From the NCBI GenBank assembly GCA_009363875.1, contig CM018695.1, forward strand, positions 46,805,935 through 46,869,934: a stretch of 64,000 bases of DNA, written 5' to 3'. The notes under the pieces were generated by a model. That model made no database searches. It was given only the letters and a program-made list of their open reading frames with translations, and was not told the DNA's origin. Positions 34,986 to 45,677 of this stretch are shown piece by piece (the first letter of the stretch is position 1; every line of letters starts with the position of its first letter). The stretch is from Mikania micrantha (lineage: Eukaryota > Streptophyta > Magnoliopsida > Asterales > Asteraceae). The position numbers and the translations under genes are program-made.

Positions 34986-36884
34986 GATAATTAAGCGTTT
35001 CATTCCACACCATGGACACACTAGTTCTCTGGGTTCCACAAAATAGAATTTCTATTGACTCCTTAAGTTCATCACACAAACATGATAAACCATACATTCG
35101 TAGAAACATTTCAATAAATGCTTAAATAGAAAATAAATAAACATTTAATAAAATCTAATACCTAACGATTGGGCCTTGGTCATACTTGAGTAGACTAGTC
35201 TACCAATCATGGTTCTTAGTAGTAAAGGAGATCTGTAAACCTCATCAAACATGCGACCTATAATCAATCAGTCTAGCTAGGATATCTCTTGATATACAGG
35301 CTTTTATAGTTCTTTAGATCGTCCGTGGTTCGTATAGTTCTTTAGTTCTTTGGCACATGTTATCTTTGAGTATTTCCCAGATGTTCCTCAAAACTGGTTT
35401 AGGGAATGTTGTAAATATCATCAAACATGCGTCTCATATTCGATCAGTCTAGCTAGGACATCTTTCAAACCTGAGATTGGCACATGCTATCTTTGATATT
35501 TCCCAGACAGACCCTTGTAAATAGTTATTTCTTCATAGTTCTTTGAAATAGATCGTTAGTTCTTTGACAACATACCACCGCAAATAGTTCTTTGATTTGA
35601 ACGTTAGTTCTTTGAAAATAGATCTTTGAAAATAGTTCGTTGATTTATATCTTTAGATCTTTGAAAGTAGTTCTTTGATTTGAAATGGTTATCTACTCAA
35701 TTGAATAGATGTCTTATTATGAAATCCTGTAGATAGTTTACCTAGACAGAATCTAGGTTATTAATCGTACATGTAAAACATATATTAAGTAAAAGCATTT
35801 AAGTAAATATAATCCAAAGAAAATAATTTACGCATGCTTCTCAGCCCCGCGTTTGTAAAACAAAAATGGTTAGAAAAGGGACAATGAACTCATATGTGTT
35901 ACTAAGAATGGAATCACACAGATAATGCGCGCTCGTTAATTGTAGCTTAAGTATCTTCAACACCTGAGTTATTTTAAGAAGATTCAAATGCTATAAGTAT
36001 TTATAATTGACGTATCTAAGGTTTTGGTCTCGGTGTGCAACTAAGTGTCCTATGTTACTAATGTGTTTCTAAGATTCCTTCTCACTTGTCTAAACGTATT
36101 ACCCGTTTATAAACCCTTATCTCATGAATTATCACTATGAAACCTTAGTTATGTAAGGTTTGTGTTGTTTACATTCAAATTCGTTTAATTAAAACCTTTT
36201 AAATAATTTATTTTGTGTTAAATCATTAAGTTAGAAATCATTTTATTTAATTTAAAGAATATATTAAATAAGAAACTTATAAATTATTTTAAGAAAATAT
36301 AATTAAACATGTTAGGCTCAGGTTAATCCCATTCGATTAACCTTAAGCCCGTTACTAGATCTTTAGTTCCCATGGTTCTTTGATCGTTCGAGCGTATAAC
36401 CCATCCTAGATAGTTCATGTGAACCATCTAATGTAGTTATTTGTTTTCATGACATTTGTAAAAGTTAGATGTTAATAATGAAATCAACATCCATATGCTT
36501 AGCCATTGTTTTGATTCTCAACGAATTCTCTAATGTGTTGAACTCAAATGATGTCCCAACATTCATGTTGTAATTTACCATTGATTTAGAAAAGTTGAGG
36601 TTATAAATCCCTAGTATAGGGGACTTCAAATTTGTCACCTTTTTTTGAAAACCTTAATTATGTTCACCAATTCATGTTTACTAATCATTTTTGTTTAGGA
36701 TAACTTGAGTGTTGGACATTTGTATGAATGTTTAACATTCAACTAAGTTCCTAGTAAAACCCTAGTAATCTCTCCATGCATGTAGTCCACGTACAATCCC
36801 ACACATACAAATAATATGTGTACGTGGTCACCCTTCCCATGCAAGTCCATTGGTTTAATAACTCTTCCCGATTAACAGCTCATG

Positions 36885-37310
36885 CAGTTAGTTCGGTTGG
36901 TCTGCATGAAAGGACTTGGCCGAATGAGGCTTGCCATGTGATTGAAAAGGGTGCCCGACCGAGTGTCCTTGGCCGAGTGATGTCTGCGAATGAAACAGCT
37001 CGGCCACATGAGGGCTGGCCGTATGACTTGGGACCGAACCAACATGGCCGCATTATGAGGCTTGACCGAATAGAAATGGGGCGAAGGAGAGGCCGACTGA
37101 AAGTCACTCGGTCGAAAGAGGGGTGGTGCACATGAGTCTGGGACCAAATCAGTGGCTCATGCGAATGGACTTAGACTGAACCAGCTTGGCCGAATGAAGC
37201 TTAGACTGACAGAATGAGAGGATCCCTTTGGCTGTAGGCCATTTGGCCGAAGGTGAGCAGAAGGCTCATTCGGTGAACTGGGTTTATCCCATTCGGCCGT
37301 TCGAAGCTCA
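36885..37310. repeat. GCCGAATG short-motif array in LTR
   Basis: GGCCGA, CCGAATG or CGAATGA recurs roughly 18 times in about 425 bases (for example ttggccgaatgaggct, tcggccacatgagg, ttggccgaatgaagct). The open frames on both strands (36818-37147) are read-throughs. The position within the LTR corresponds to the arrays at 568-985 and 9205-9475. Confidence 0.85.
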
Positions 37311-38179
37311 TCAACATGGAATCCCCATTTTCGATCTAAACGACTAGACCCTACTTTCTAGCATGTTCCTAACACATCCTAAGTGTGTTTTGTGGAGTAC
37401 CCCTAAGGTTTGGAAGGGTTTAACCAGCTAGAATGGTGGGTCGACCAAGAGGGTTTGAAAACCCTAAAACCGAGCTATAGATCTCGTTTTTACCTCAAAT
37501 CGAGTGATTCCAACCTCAGATCGGTTGTACTTTCGTGTTCTACAAGTTGTGGTGGTCGTTTTGACACCAAGAAGACTCGATTTCGTTGAGAAATGAAAAA
37601 GATATGGTTATGGCTTTTAGAGAGAGAAAGTAGAGAGAGTGACGAGTTTGAGAGGTTGAAGATGGTAGGTGGGAGATGAAATGGGTATTAAATGTCCATT
37701 TAATGCATTCAAAATACCCGGGTATGTTCGGTCTCGTTCGGTTTCGCTCGGATCCGCGTAGAAGCGTCGGTTTCGTTTCGTTTTTGTAACGAACATCTCG
37801 GTTTTAAAACTAAAGTTTGTAAATTTATTTTAGGTGGTAATTCCTAGTAAATTAACTAAATATCTTTTGTTTTTTTTAAATTTTCTGAAAATATTTAAAA
37901 TACAGTTTAAATCGAATCCACGGACAGACATAGTTATTAATGATTATATCCATAGACAGAGATGTAACAACGGATAGATGGCAACCACGGATATTTATAA
38001 GTAGTTACATATAACAACTGATTAGTATATTCATAAGTATAACCACGAAAAGACGAACAATAGTAGTTCATTCAAAGTTTTTTCTTTTTTAGTTCGTTGT
38101 TAGGTCAATCAGTGGATTGACCTTTGATTTAATAATATCAAAAGTAAGATTAAAGGTAATAAACGAAATTTTAAAGAAA

Positions 38180-38970
38180 ATTTTAAAATTAAACAAGTTA
38201 TTTTGATTCAAAGGTTGCACTTTAACTCATCTTCATCATGCCCAATTTAGTAACAAATTTGGCAAAAGTGGTCTAAAGGTTTTGTAAAAACATCTGCAAC
38301 TTGATCATTTGTTGAGACATGTTATGGAACAATTAGTTCATATTCATAACAGTCTCTTTTAAAATGATGTCTTATTTCTAGGTGTTTGGTTTTATAGTGA
38401 TAGACATTATTTTTTATGATGTTTTTACCTACTTAACTGTCTCTCAGAAGTGGAGTTTTCATTTTAGTTATTCCAAAGTCCAATAACTTATATTGAAGCC
38501 ATAGTACTTGTACCGTGAAATGAGTTGCAGCAATGTACTCAGCTTCAGCGTTCGAATTTGAGACAGAATTTTTTTTCTTGCTCTGCCAAGACACTAAACA
38601 ATTTGTAAAGAATTGGCATCCTTCTGAAGTTGATTTCCTTGTGAGAGATATCTTGCATAATCACTATGTGAAAAAGCTACAAGCTTACAAGGTTGATTAA
38701 CAAAATACTAGATACCAAGTGCAAATATACCTTTTAGGTATCTGAATATCATATTCACAAAAGATAAATGAGATTGTTTTGCTGAAGATTTGTATCTTGC
38801 ACAATCACATGTTGCAAACATGATGTCAGGTCTTGAAGCAGGTAAATACATCGGTGATCCAATCATTCATCTATAGAGGGTTTGATCTACACGTTTACCA
38901 TATTCATTAGATGTTATTCCAGGGGCAGTTGCCATAGGGGTAGAGATTACATTGCAATCAGCCATTTCAA
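38180..38970 (-). pseudogene. SIRE-2 Copia RT end and RNase H
   Basis: Minus strand: RT end with VISTPMATAPGIT, then the RT/RNase H link (RPDIMFATCDCARY, FRYLKGIFALGI near 38770-38730), RNase H (HSDYARYLSQG, then NAEAEYIAATHF near 38545) and the tail (STNDQVADVFTKPLD near 38300-38260). Several stops are present. At its upstream side it joins gag-pre-integrase sequence directly (see 38947-39240). So the integrase and most of RT, roughly 2.5-3 kb of pol, are deleted. Confidence 0.8.
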
Positions 38971-39240
38971 ATTTTTATCATCTAATTGAGATACACTAAA
39001 AAGATTAAACGTGAGATTTTCATCTAAGCTAACATCATTAAAGTGTGATTTTCCACTTGAGACAGAGCTGGACCCAATTATCCAACCCTTTGCATCATTT
39101 CCAAAAGACACGGATCTTCCATTCTTTAGAATGAAGTTATTTAGGATAGACATGTATTTTGTCATATTCTTAGAGCCTCCACTGTCCACGTACCATAGAT
39201 TATTCGAATATGGAGAAGCTCTCGCATATGAGGATTAAAT
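38947..39240 (-). pseudogene. SIRE-2 Copia protease/gag-pre-integrase region
   Basis: Minus strand: DSGGSKNMTKYMSILNNF carries the Asp-Ser-Gly of a retroviral-type aspartic protease (DSGxS/T) near 39185. NGRSVSFGNDAKGWIIGSSSV and LTFNLFSVSQLDDKN follow, a wording typical of SIRE/Tork Copia. The frame then runs into the deletion junction near 38961-38972, after which RT-end sequence starts in another frame. Confidence 0.8.
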
Positions 39241-41810
39241 GCAATGAATTAGATATTGGTCTATTATTTAGTTAAGGTAAACAAAATAATTAAGGATTAA
39301 TTCATTTCTTCACATTATTCATCATTTGTTGCATCATCATAATCAATTGTTGTTAAATTTGACTTATAACATCAAACTGTGAATTTACAGGTAGTGAGTT
39401 TGCTGCAACTGATGGATAATGTGATGAGGTAACTATTCGAGAGTGAAACAGTGAGAGTCCAACATGCCTGGGAATTGGAGCCAAAGGTGGAGGTGTGTGA
39501 AATGAGGATATGGCATGGGGTTGGTAACCATTGCCTTATTGATCTTTTTGGTCTTTTTCAGCTTGTTGAAAAGTGTTGTTTTTGATATAGATGCTTTTTC
39601 AGCCTATATTTTGTTTCTGAGTTTCTCAAGAGGAGTCTTTGACCATCACCTCAGTGTGGTATGATTGTACTTCAAACATTTAGTACAAGCAGGTGAAAGC
39701 GCAGAGTAATTTGGAATAAAAAGTTGATTAGCTTTCATAATTGTGTAAGGAGGATGAGAGTAGGTGGGAGGAAACTTGATGTCAATCATAGGATGCTTCT
39801 CTTTGAGCATGGCATCCTTAGACTCATTTGGGGTTTCCTTTGTTTTTGTATCTTCAACTATTGAAGAGGTGTTCATTGATGGAATAGTCTTCATTTGTTT
39901 TGAAGAGTCTTTTATTTTATTTTCTTCTAAGGAGTTTTTCTCAAATACCTCTAACTTTGTATCAGTGGTATATACAAACTTTTGAAGTATACTAGTTGAA
40001 TACACCTTAGGGGGAGAGTTTATTAATTCAGCGATATTATCAGGAAGAAATGTAGGAGAAAAGGCTTCGGATTCAGCATCTTCCTTCTTATTATCAATTG
40101 GAGTATAATCAGTGGGAGGAGAGTTGTGATTATATTCAATTCCAAACTAAGCTTTGCTGTGAAATTGCTTCTTTAGAAGCAAGTGAAATCTTTTGCAGGA
40201 TTCCACCCACTTTTCATAGCTAACTTTAATTTCAGAGAATTCAGATTTGCAGGCTATATATTTTTCTTTTAACGAGTCAAATTGAGCTTGCAAATCTGAT
40301 TTCTCAGACTTCAGAGATGAAATCTGGTTATTTTTATCCTTTATTTATTTTTCAACCTCTAAGATTTTATTTGTTAGAAGTTGTTCAAGTTCTAAGTTCT
40401 GCTTTTGCAGTAATACATTTGCCTTCTTTATGTTGGCAAATGCTTCAATGCAAGCTTCTAAACATAGCATCTCAATGAGAGCAGGAGATACCTGAGCAGC
40501 TTGTGAAGAGGTTTCAACATCAGATGGAGGAGGAGAGTTTGAAGGTTCATCAATGGCTATGAATGCATAGTTTATGGGCTCATTGACTATGAGAGCTAAG
40601 CCTACCCCAGCAGGCAAACTACTCCATTCCACATATTCTTGTGAGAATAAAGCAGGCTAACTTGACAGTGAGTTTTGGAGAGTTGGGCCTTGAGTTTTTG
40701 CTTGAGAAGGAGAAGAAGCCACAACTTGAAAGGTGGGGTTTAGGCATGAGTTGGTACAAATTGCCTTTTGCAAATTGTACATATTGTTCTGTCAGTTGAG
40801 AAGTGATATGGACAATATGGGTAGTACACTGATTAGAGTTGTGCTTAAGGAAGTTAGAAGAAGAGGAAGAATAGTTTGAAGAGGGTGAGGAAGGATAAGT
40901 CACATATGAAGATGTGTGACTGTTGGGAGCCATTTTGCATTCCCGAGAAAAGTGTTCAATGCCATGACATCTATAGCACTACATTTTTGCTTTATTTAAA
41001 CCAACCTTGGTCTTACCATGATGCCTGGGAATTTTCTCCCACTTCTTTTATAGAAATTGTTAGTTCTAATGCTAATAAGGACAAGCTAGTTAATAATGTT
41101 CATTTCCTCCATATCATCACTAGGGATGTGGTGGAGATCATCCATGACAAAACATATGTTATTAGAAGCAAGAGAGATATCATCACTAGAGCGCATTAAG
41201 GCATATATGCTTGTAGTGATGTCAATGTACTCATCATAAGTTTAGTCAGATGTCTCAGAGCTATGAGAGTGACTTAGAAGAGCAGTGTTCCCTTGAACAT
41301 ACTCATCTGTTGATTTACCAGACTTGATAAGTTTTCCTTTCTGGTCAATCTCTCGCTCAAATAGTGTGAGCAACTTACCATGGAGTTGGGTAAGTGATAG
41401 GTTGCTAAAGTTTGTAGCTGATATCATGACAATGGAACAGGTTTCCCATTTTTCTAGTAAAGATCTCAGGAAACGGTTAAGGACAGAAGTGGTAGGGTAT
41501 TCATGTCCAGTAAGTTTAAGTTCACATAAAAAAGATGTGAACCTTTCAAACTACTTAGTCAGTGACTCATCGTTCAGTTGGGAGAAGTTTCATACAATTG
41601 TGCTAATATCTCCCTAGCATTAGCAACAACCTCAGTTGTTCCAACAAATTGCTCTTTAAGGGCATCCCATAAATCCTTAGCAAATTCATGGTGTAGGAGA
41701 CCTGAATAGATCTCATTTGGTAAGGCCATGGCCAGTTGAGCATGAGCTTTGCCATCAAGCTCAAGTTTTTGATAATCTTTACACACTGTATTGTCAGTTT
41801 AAGTGTCAAG
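39241..41810 (-). pseudogene. SIRE-2 Copia gag, degraded
   Basis: Minus strand, 5' to 3'. The capsid-like domain (KLELDGKAHAQLAMALPNEI, LHHEFAKDLWDALKEQFVG near 41780-41640) is the Copia UBN2-type gag signature. Next come LSLTQLHGKLLTLFERE (41400-41350), a Ser-rich linker (40930-40860), a helical part (IEAFANIKKANVLLQKQNLELEQLL near 40450-40380), and a Lys/Glu/Ser-rich part ending in CTKCLKYNHTTLR (39690-39646), probably half of a zinc knuckle. Stops and frameshifts separate every piece. The plus-strand frames here are shadows. Confidence 0.7.
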
Positions 41811-42210
41811 GACCATTGGTTTATTAGGTCCTATCATTATTGACATTTAACATCCAGTATGATTATTGGACAGAAAATGGATCATCCTCCACTGCCAAAT
41901 GTTATACATGTGACAAACCAGTATAGGGGGTTTGGTGGTTGACTAGTGTTATGTGGGTCTAAGTTGATCTTTTCTGCCATTGTTTAGTAGTGAACAGTTA
42001 GAGAAAATCAATGAAGATGATGTCTCAAGGTAGTTCAACAGAATGATTCTGAATTATGAGTTGTATTCAAAACCAAACGCTTTTAATAGGTCAAAAACTT
42101 AAACAAACAAAGAAATGAACAAGGTTTTTGAAAGAAGAGCCTGCATATCTGAATATCAAAGTGAGTTTTGATTTTCAGACCGGATGATTAAATCACAATA
42201 TGAATAACAA

Positions 42211-42224
42211 GGCTCTGATACCAA
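42211..42224 (-). other. SIRE-2 primer-binding site
   Basis: The complement of ggctctgataccaa is TTGGTATCAGAGCC, the initiator-Met tRNA primer site, directly next to the inner end of the 5' LTR. Confidence 0.9.
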
Positions 42225-42225
42225 T

Positions 42226-42455
42226 TGTTGGATCGAGGACTCTTGTTGAATTTTCAATTGTTAGACTCTTTTTCTACGAACAAGCTAAACTCTCTCTCGG
42301 TTATTCTTGGGCTTACCAGTTGTTGTATTTTAGTATTTTATTCATTCAATTATTGCGGTCGTGGTTGCGCTCTAGGGCTTGTAGTTCTCTTTCCAATGGT
42401 TAACTATAATAACTGAGAATGTGGTTTAGGATTCATCGGTCCTTATTTTCCAACA
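42226..42455 (-). mobile_element. 5' LTR of SIRE-2, internally deleted (230 bp)
   Basis: It runs from TGTTGGATCGAGG to TTTTCCAACA. It matches both ends of the 591-bp 3' LTR but lacks its middle. The outside flanks, ACAGT (28790-28794) and ATACT (42456-42460), agree at three of five positions, so the target duplication is decayed or not original. LTR divergence indicates an old insertion. Confidence 0.8.
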
Positions 42456-42857
42456 ATACTCTAGCCCAATTCCGAGGCTCGTCGCGTACCGCCAAGGGAA
42501 GTTGAATGGTCCTCACGTATCGCGACAGATTTCGGTTGATTTCAAATTGTCCCAAGAAGCACGTCACGTACCGCAACGTCTTTCGACAGATTTGGTGGCG
42601 TTTCGCTTAGGGTTGGGTTTCGAGATTTTCGATTTCGTGTGTTCGAGTTATTAAGTTGTTAGTTCACCAATGTTCGTGAAACAAGACTTGTGTGTGATTC
42701 GGTAATTCCCCAAACTACTGATTCGTAATTGTTTGTACTCGACTTTGTGAAATGTTTAACACACTTAATTAATCTTAATCAAGTACAATGTATGAATGTA
42801 AATGTGTTTGGAGAGTTTGTATGTGTTACAATTTACCTGAAATTGACAGTTGTCAAA
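42456..42857 (-). mobile_element. Tekay LTR, part 2 of 2, split by SIRE-2
   Basis: It continues the LTR from 28794. It holds a cluster of CGCGTACCGC/CGTATCGCG motifs (42475-42600) and ends CAGTTGTCAAA, matching GGTTGTCACA at 10107. It is followed by a Tekay PPT motif at 42858. Confidence 0.65.
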
Positions 42858-42918
42858 TCATCCTCTTGTTAAAAGAAATTTCGTCCCAAAATTTAATTGG
42901 TGTTGGTGGCGTTTGGAA
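42858..42918 (-). other. Tekay polypurine tract and 3' end of internal region, truncated
   Basis: On the minus strand, aaattttgggacgaaatttc is followed by ttttaacaagaggatga and the LTR. This is nearly the same as the motif at 10108-10140. Only about 25 bases of internal sequence remain before similarity is lost near 42918. Confidence 0.75.
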
Positions 42919-43172
42919 ACAAAGTTTTTCCGAGTAGTCACAAGGGAGGTGAGAAGGCTGCAAGAGGCCTTCACTACGTACCGCAGCATCCACTGCATTT
43001 GTACCATACCGTGACGCTTTTCGCACGTGCTGAGGCCCTACTGCTAGAGCTTGCTGGTCGATCCAGGGAGCATGACGCCTTACTGCATGAACTTGCTGCC
43101 CGATCCAAGGAGCTTGATCGTCAGCTAGCTACCAGCACGACATCTTGTGTTGGATGGTCAATCGAGAGCTGA
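42897..43172 (+). CDS. Unrecognised small ORF with a helical repeat (91 codons)
   Basis: The first codons overlap the Tekay remnant, so the annotated ATG is doubtful. The second half is rich in Leu, Ala, Arg and Glu and contains an internal repeat of about 15 residues (LLLELAGRSREHDAL then LLHELAARSKELDRQL), likely a short coiled coil. GC content is much higher than in the sequence that follows, which suggests it was once coding. It may be the tail of a transposon protein or a captured gene piece. I do not recognise it. Confidence 0.3.
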   Translation: MVLVAFGNKVFPSSHKGGEKAARGLHYVPQHPLHLYHTVTLFARAEALLLELAGRSREHDALLHELAARSKELDRQLATSTTSCVGWSIES

Positions 43173-43259
43173 AGCGGCCGTCCAGCCCCTTCACCAGCAC
43201 CACGCCGACATGATCTGTAGTTTGTATCTGATTACTTTTTATTGTACAGACACTTATTA

Positions 43260-43940
43260 CGTATATATTTTTTGTTGTATGTTTGATTGTTCATATATGT
43301 AATATATGTTGTATCATTTTGTATTTATCAAAACAAAATAATATGAAGATTGTTAATTTAATAAAAATAATAAAAATAGTAATAATAATAATAATAAGAA
43401 TAATAATAATAAAATTTTTAACGACAAAGAAATAATAAATATAGACACACGTTATTAATTTAAAATTTTACATGACAAAGAAATAATAAATATTGACAAA
43501 CGTTATTAATTTAAAATTATTAAAAGTTATAACGTTTATAAATATTTATCATTTTGAAGCTTTTAAAAAATTGTTAATTTTTTTAAAGCATACGTGGCGT
43601 TTAGGTGTATACTACACGCATCATTCTTTAATGCTAGGAAATCCAAGGCTCATTTTAATTGAAATACCTATACAACACGTAGAATACTGTACATGGAGTA
43701 CAACACGCACGACAACGAGGTGGTTTCTTCTGTTATACGTGCCATAAACTGTTATATGACACGTACAAGACCGGTGTGGTGTTATATTAAAAAAAGTTGG
43801 GTGTTCAAATAACCATTCTTTTAAAAAATAATTGAAAACAAAGATAATCATACTTTGATTTTTGTGCCATGTTCGTCGTTCGCCCTTATAAAACAGATGA
43901 TATTAGTCAAGGAAAGCCTCATAAATAATTTTTTCATACT
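43260..43940. other. AT-rich sequence, no gene
   Basis: It contains an ATA/TAA-rich simple repeat (43360-43430), a 30-base direct repeat (AAATATTGACAAACGTTATTAATTT-like at about 43436 and 43488) and no supported ORF. The frames at 43493-43851 look spurious. Confidence 0.6.
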
Positions 43941-43946
43941 ACGTAT

Positions 43947-44800
43947 TGGGTGGAAGGAGAACCAAATTTTAATTGGATCTGGAGGTCCCCACCAGCCTCC
44001 ATGGCTGAATTGTTAGAACTTGAAAGTTCCATTGAAATCATTAAAATTTATCCTCCTAGGGGTGGAATTGATCGATGGGGTTGGGTTGGCGATTCCAAGG
44101 ATTATTTACGGTGCAGTCAATGTGAAAGTTATGTTTTATGGCTCGAGATAATGAGAGATATGTATTAAAATGGTGCAAATGGGTTTCTAAAAAAGTTAAT
44201 ATCCTAGCTTGGAAGGCTCAATACAGGCGTTTACTAAGATCGCATTGGCCGGCCAAGTGACGAATTCAGGTTGACTCGGTAGCGTGTGTGTTATGTGGGA
44301 GATACGAGGAATCTGTTGATCATCTCTTCTCTGCACGTTTTACTGCTTCTAGGATTTGGCAGGGGATCTCATCTTGGTGTAGAATACAACCAATTTATGC
44401 CTTTTCGGTGAGGGATTTGTTGGAATTACATAGTTCATGTGAATGGAATGGTAACGAGATTGAGGCGTTTCATGTTATTATATTAACTGCTATATGGTGC
44501 ATTTGGAAGAAGCGTAATGATTTGGTATTCAATGGGAGACATCGGTCGCAGCTTGGGTTATTTAAGGAGGTGCAATCCCTTAGTTTTTTCTAGGTAAAAA
44601 AACATGGCCACTTAGGATTCTTTAACTTGGGAGGAATGGGAAAAATTTTTCTTGGTAATCTTGTTTTATTTTTCGGTGGTTGTTTGTTGTATAGGTTCGG
44701 TGGTAGATTGTTTTGTTGTTGGGTGTTGTATGTTTTTCTGATTGAGTTTTAGCATCTTGCTGGCTCAATCTGTTTTAATGAAATTAGCCAAAAAAAAACA
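43947..44800 (+). pseudogene. 5'-truncated LINE: zinc-binding end of reverse transcriptase ORF and poly(A)
   Basis: It starts with FNWIWRSPPASMAELLELES (about 43970), then after a frameshift YVLKWCKWVSKKVNILAWKA near 44160-44215. The zinc-binding RT tail follows: CVLCGRYEESVDHLF (C, C, H pattern), IWQGISSWCRI, and IWCIWKKRNDLVFNG ending at 44593. This is the zf-RVT domain found at the end of plant L1-type LINE ORF2. A 3' untranslated part runs to an A-rich tail (44789-44799). The endonuclease and RT core are missing, as expected for 5' truncation. I could not find a clear target duplication. Confidence 0.82.
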
Positions 44801-45373
44801 GACAAACAAAACAAACAAAGAGGGCTACTCATTAAATGTTTAATTTTTAAATTAAGGTAAACATAATGTTTAATTTACGTAAGCATTTAATTTAATTTAT
44901 TTTTTTTTATTTTTAACATCTAAACTAAATACATATAACACTAATTCTAATAACTTAGTCAATTGAAGCTAATATCCCACCCCATTTAAATTTAAACTTT
45001 TGTTAATTCTTATTAAAGTAATTTTACAATTGGTATTTTATATATTTTTTATTACATATCTTGAGGTTTAGATTTTTTTTGTTCTTCCTTTTCTTTTATT
45101 TTCTAAGTTTTTTCTAGGCTTCATTTTTACTAATATTATTTTTAGCCAACTGATTGCGTTTTTGTTTAAATTTTATTAAAATCGACCCGTCTTCCACGGT
45201 AAAATGGTGATGTTAACAACTAGTATACATATATAATGAATTAATGATACCTTACAAGTCAACTGAAATTTACCAATTGAATTTGTCAAGTATTGAACAA
45301 ACACTTTGTTTTTAAAAAAAGAACGGAGAACGATAATAATAGACTTTTTGTGGCATCTTCGAAGTTCTTATTT
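44801..45373. other. AT-rich intergenic sequence, no gene
   Basis: No coding frame or repeat structure that I can support. Confidence 0.6.
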
Positions 45374-45389
45374 AGAAAACAAGTGATAT

Positions 45390-45661
45390 AACCAATGATG
45401 TCTTGTTTCAGTGGTAAGATGAGGTATGGGAGAAGTGATAGGAGAACAAGGTCCTGGGTTCGATTCTTGATACCACCCGGTTTTACCGGCCTTTCACCGT
45501 CTTACCTTTGAGCTGGTGCTTGGGTCGGATTTCCCCGGATTTGGTGGCTGGTGGGCTAGGGCTTCGTCCGTCTGAACTAGTGGCTAGCATGATCATCTTT
45601 TAGCTATTAGGAGTCCATACGAAATAGCCGACAGCCGATTACTTTGGCCAATAAAAAAAAA
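45390..45661 (+). mobile_element. tRNA-derived SINE (272 bp) with 16-bp target duplication
   Basis: It is flanked by perfect copies of AGAAAACAAGTGATAT (45374-45389 and 45662-45677). Near its start it has a pol III A-box-like stretch (TTTCAGTGGTAAGATGAGG) and a B box (GGTTCGATTCTTG near 45458), spaced as in tRNAs. It ends in an A-rich tail (about 45650-45661). These are the hallmarks of a SINE mobilised by LINE machinery. The near-perfect duplication suggests a fairly recent insertion. Confidence 0.9.
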
Positions 45662-45677
45662 AGAAAACAAGTGATAT

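Larger units (their letters stand above)
33705..38080 (-). mobile_element. Tekay LTR inserted in SIRE-2, solo-like (about 4.4 kb; right end approximate)
   Basis: The left end is clear: TGTCACACCCCAAGCCGGCGGGCCGGATCG, closely similar to the LTR start at 6559 (cccaagccggcggg shared). It contains the 236-bp promoter-like tandem repeat (34139-34985), a GCCGAATG array (36885-37310), a GA-rich stretch near 37620, and a GTTCGGTCTCGTTCGG block near 37725, like 1395-1420 in the first LTR. The right end is not sharp: Copia RNase H resumes by about 38220. No internal Tekay coding sequence is present, so it is a solo LTR or a truncated one. A TCAAG duplicate on the left was not found on the right. Confidence 0.7.

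Noticed and set aside
36818..37147. Three overlapping ORFs of 83-105 codons
   Set aside because: They are read-throughs of the GCCGAATG array on both strands.
45440..45475. Possible tRNA from the GGTTCGATTC motif
   Set aside because: It lies in a SINE with A tail and target duplication; no cloverleaf is apparent.
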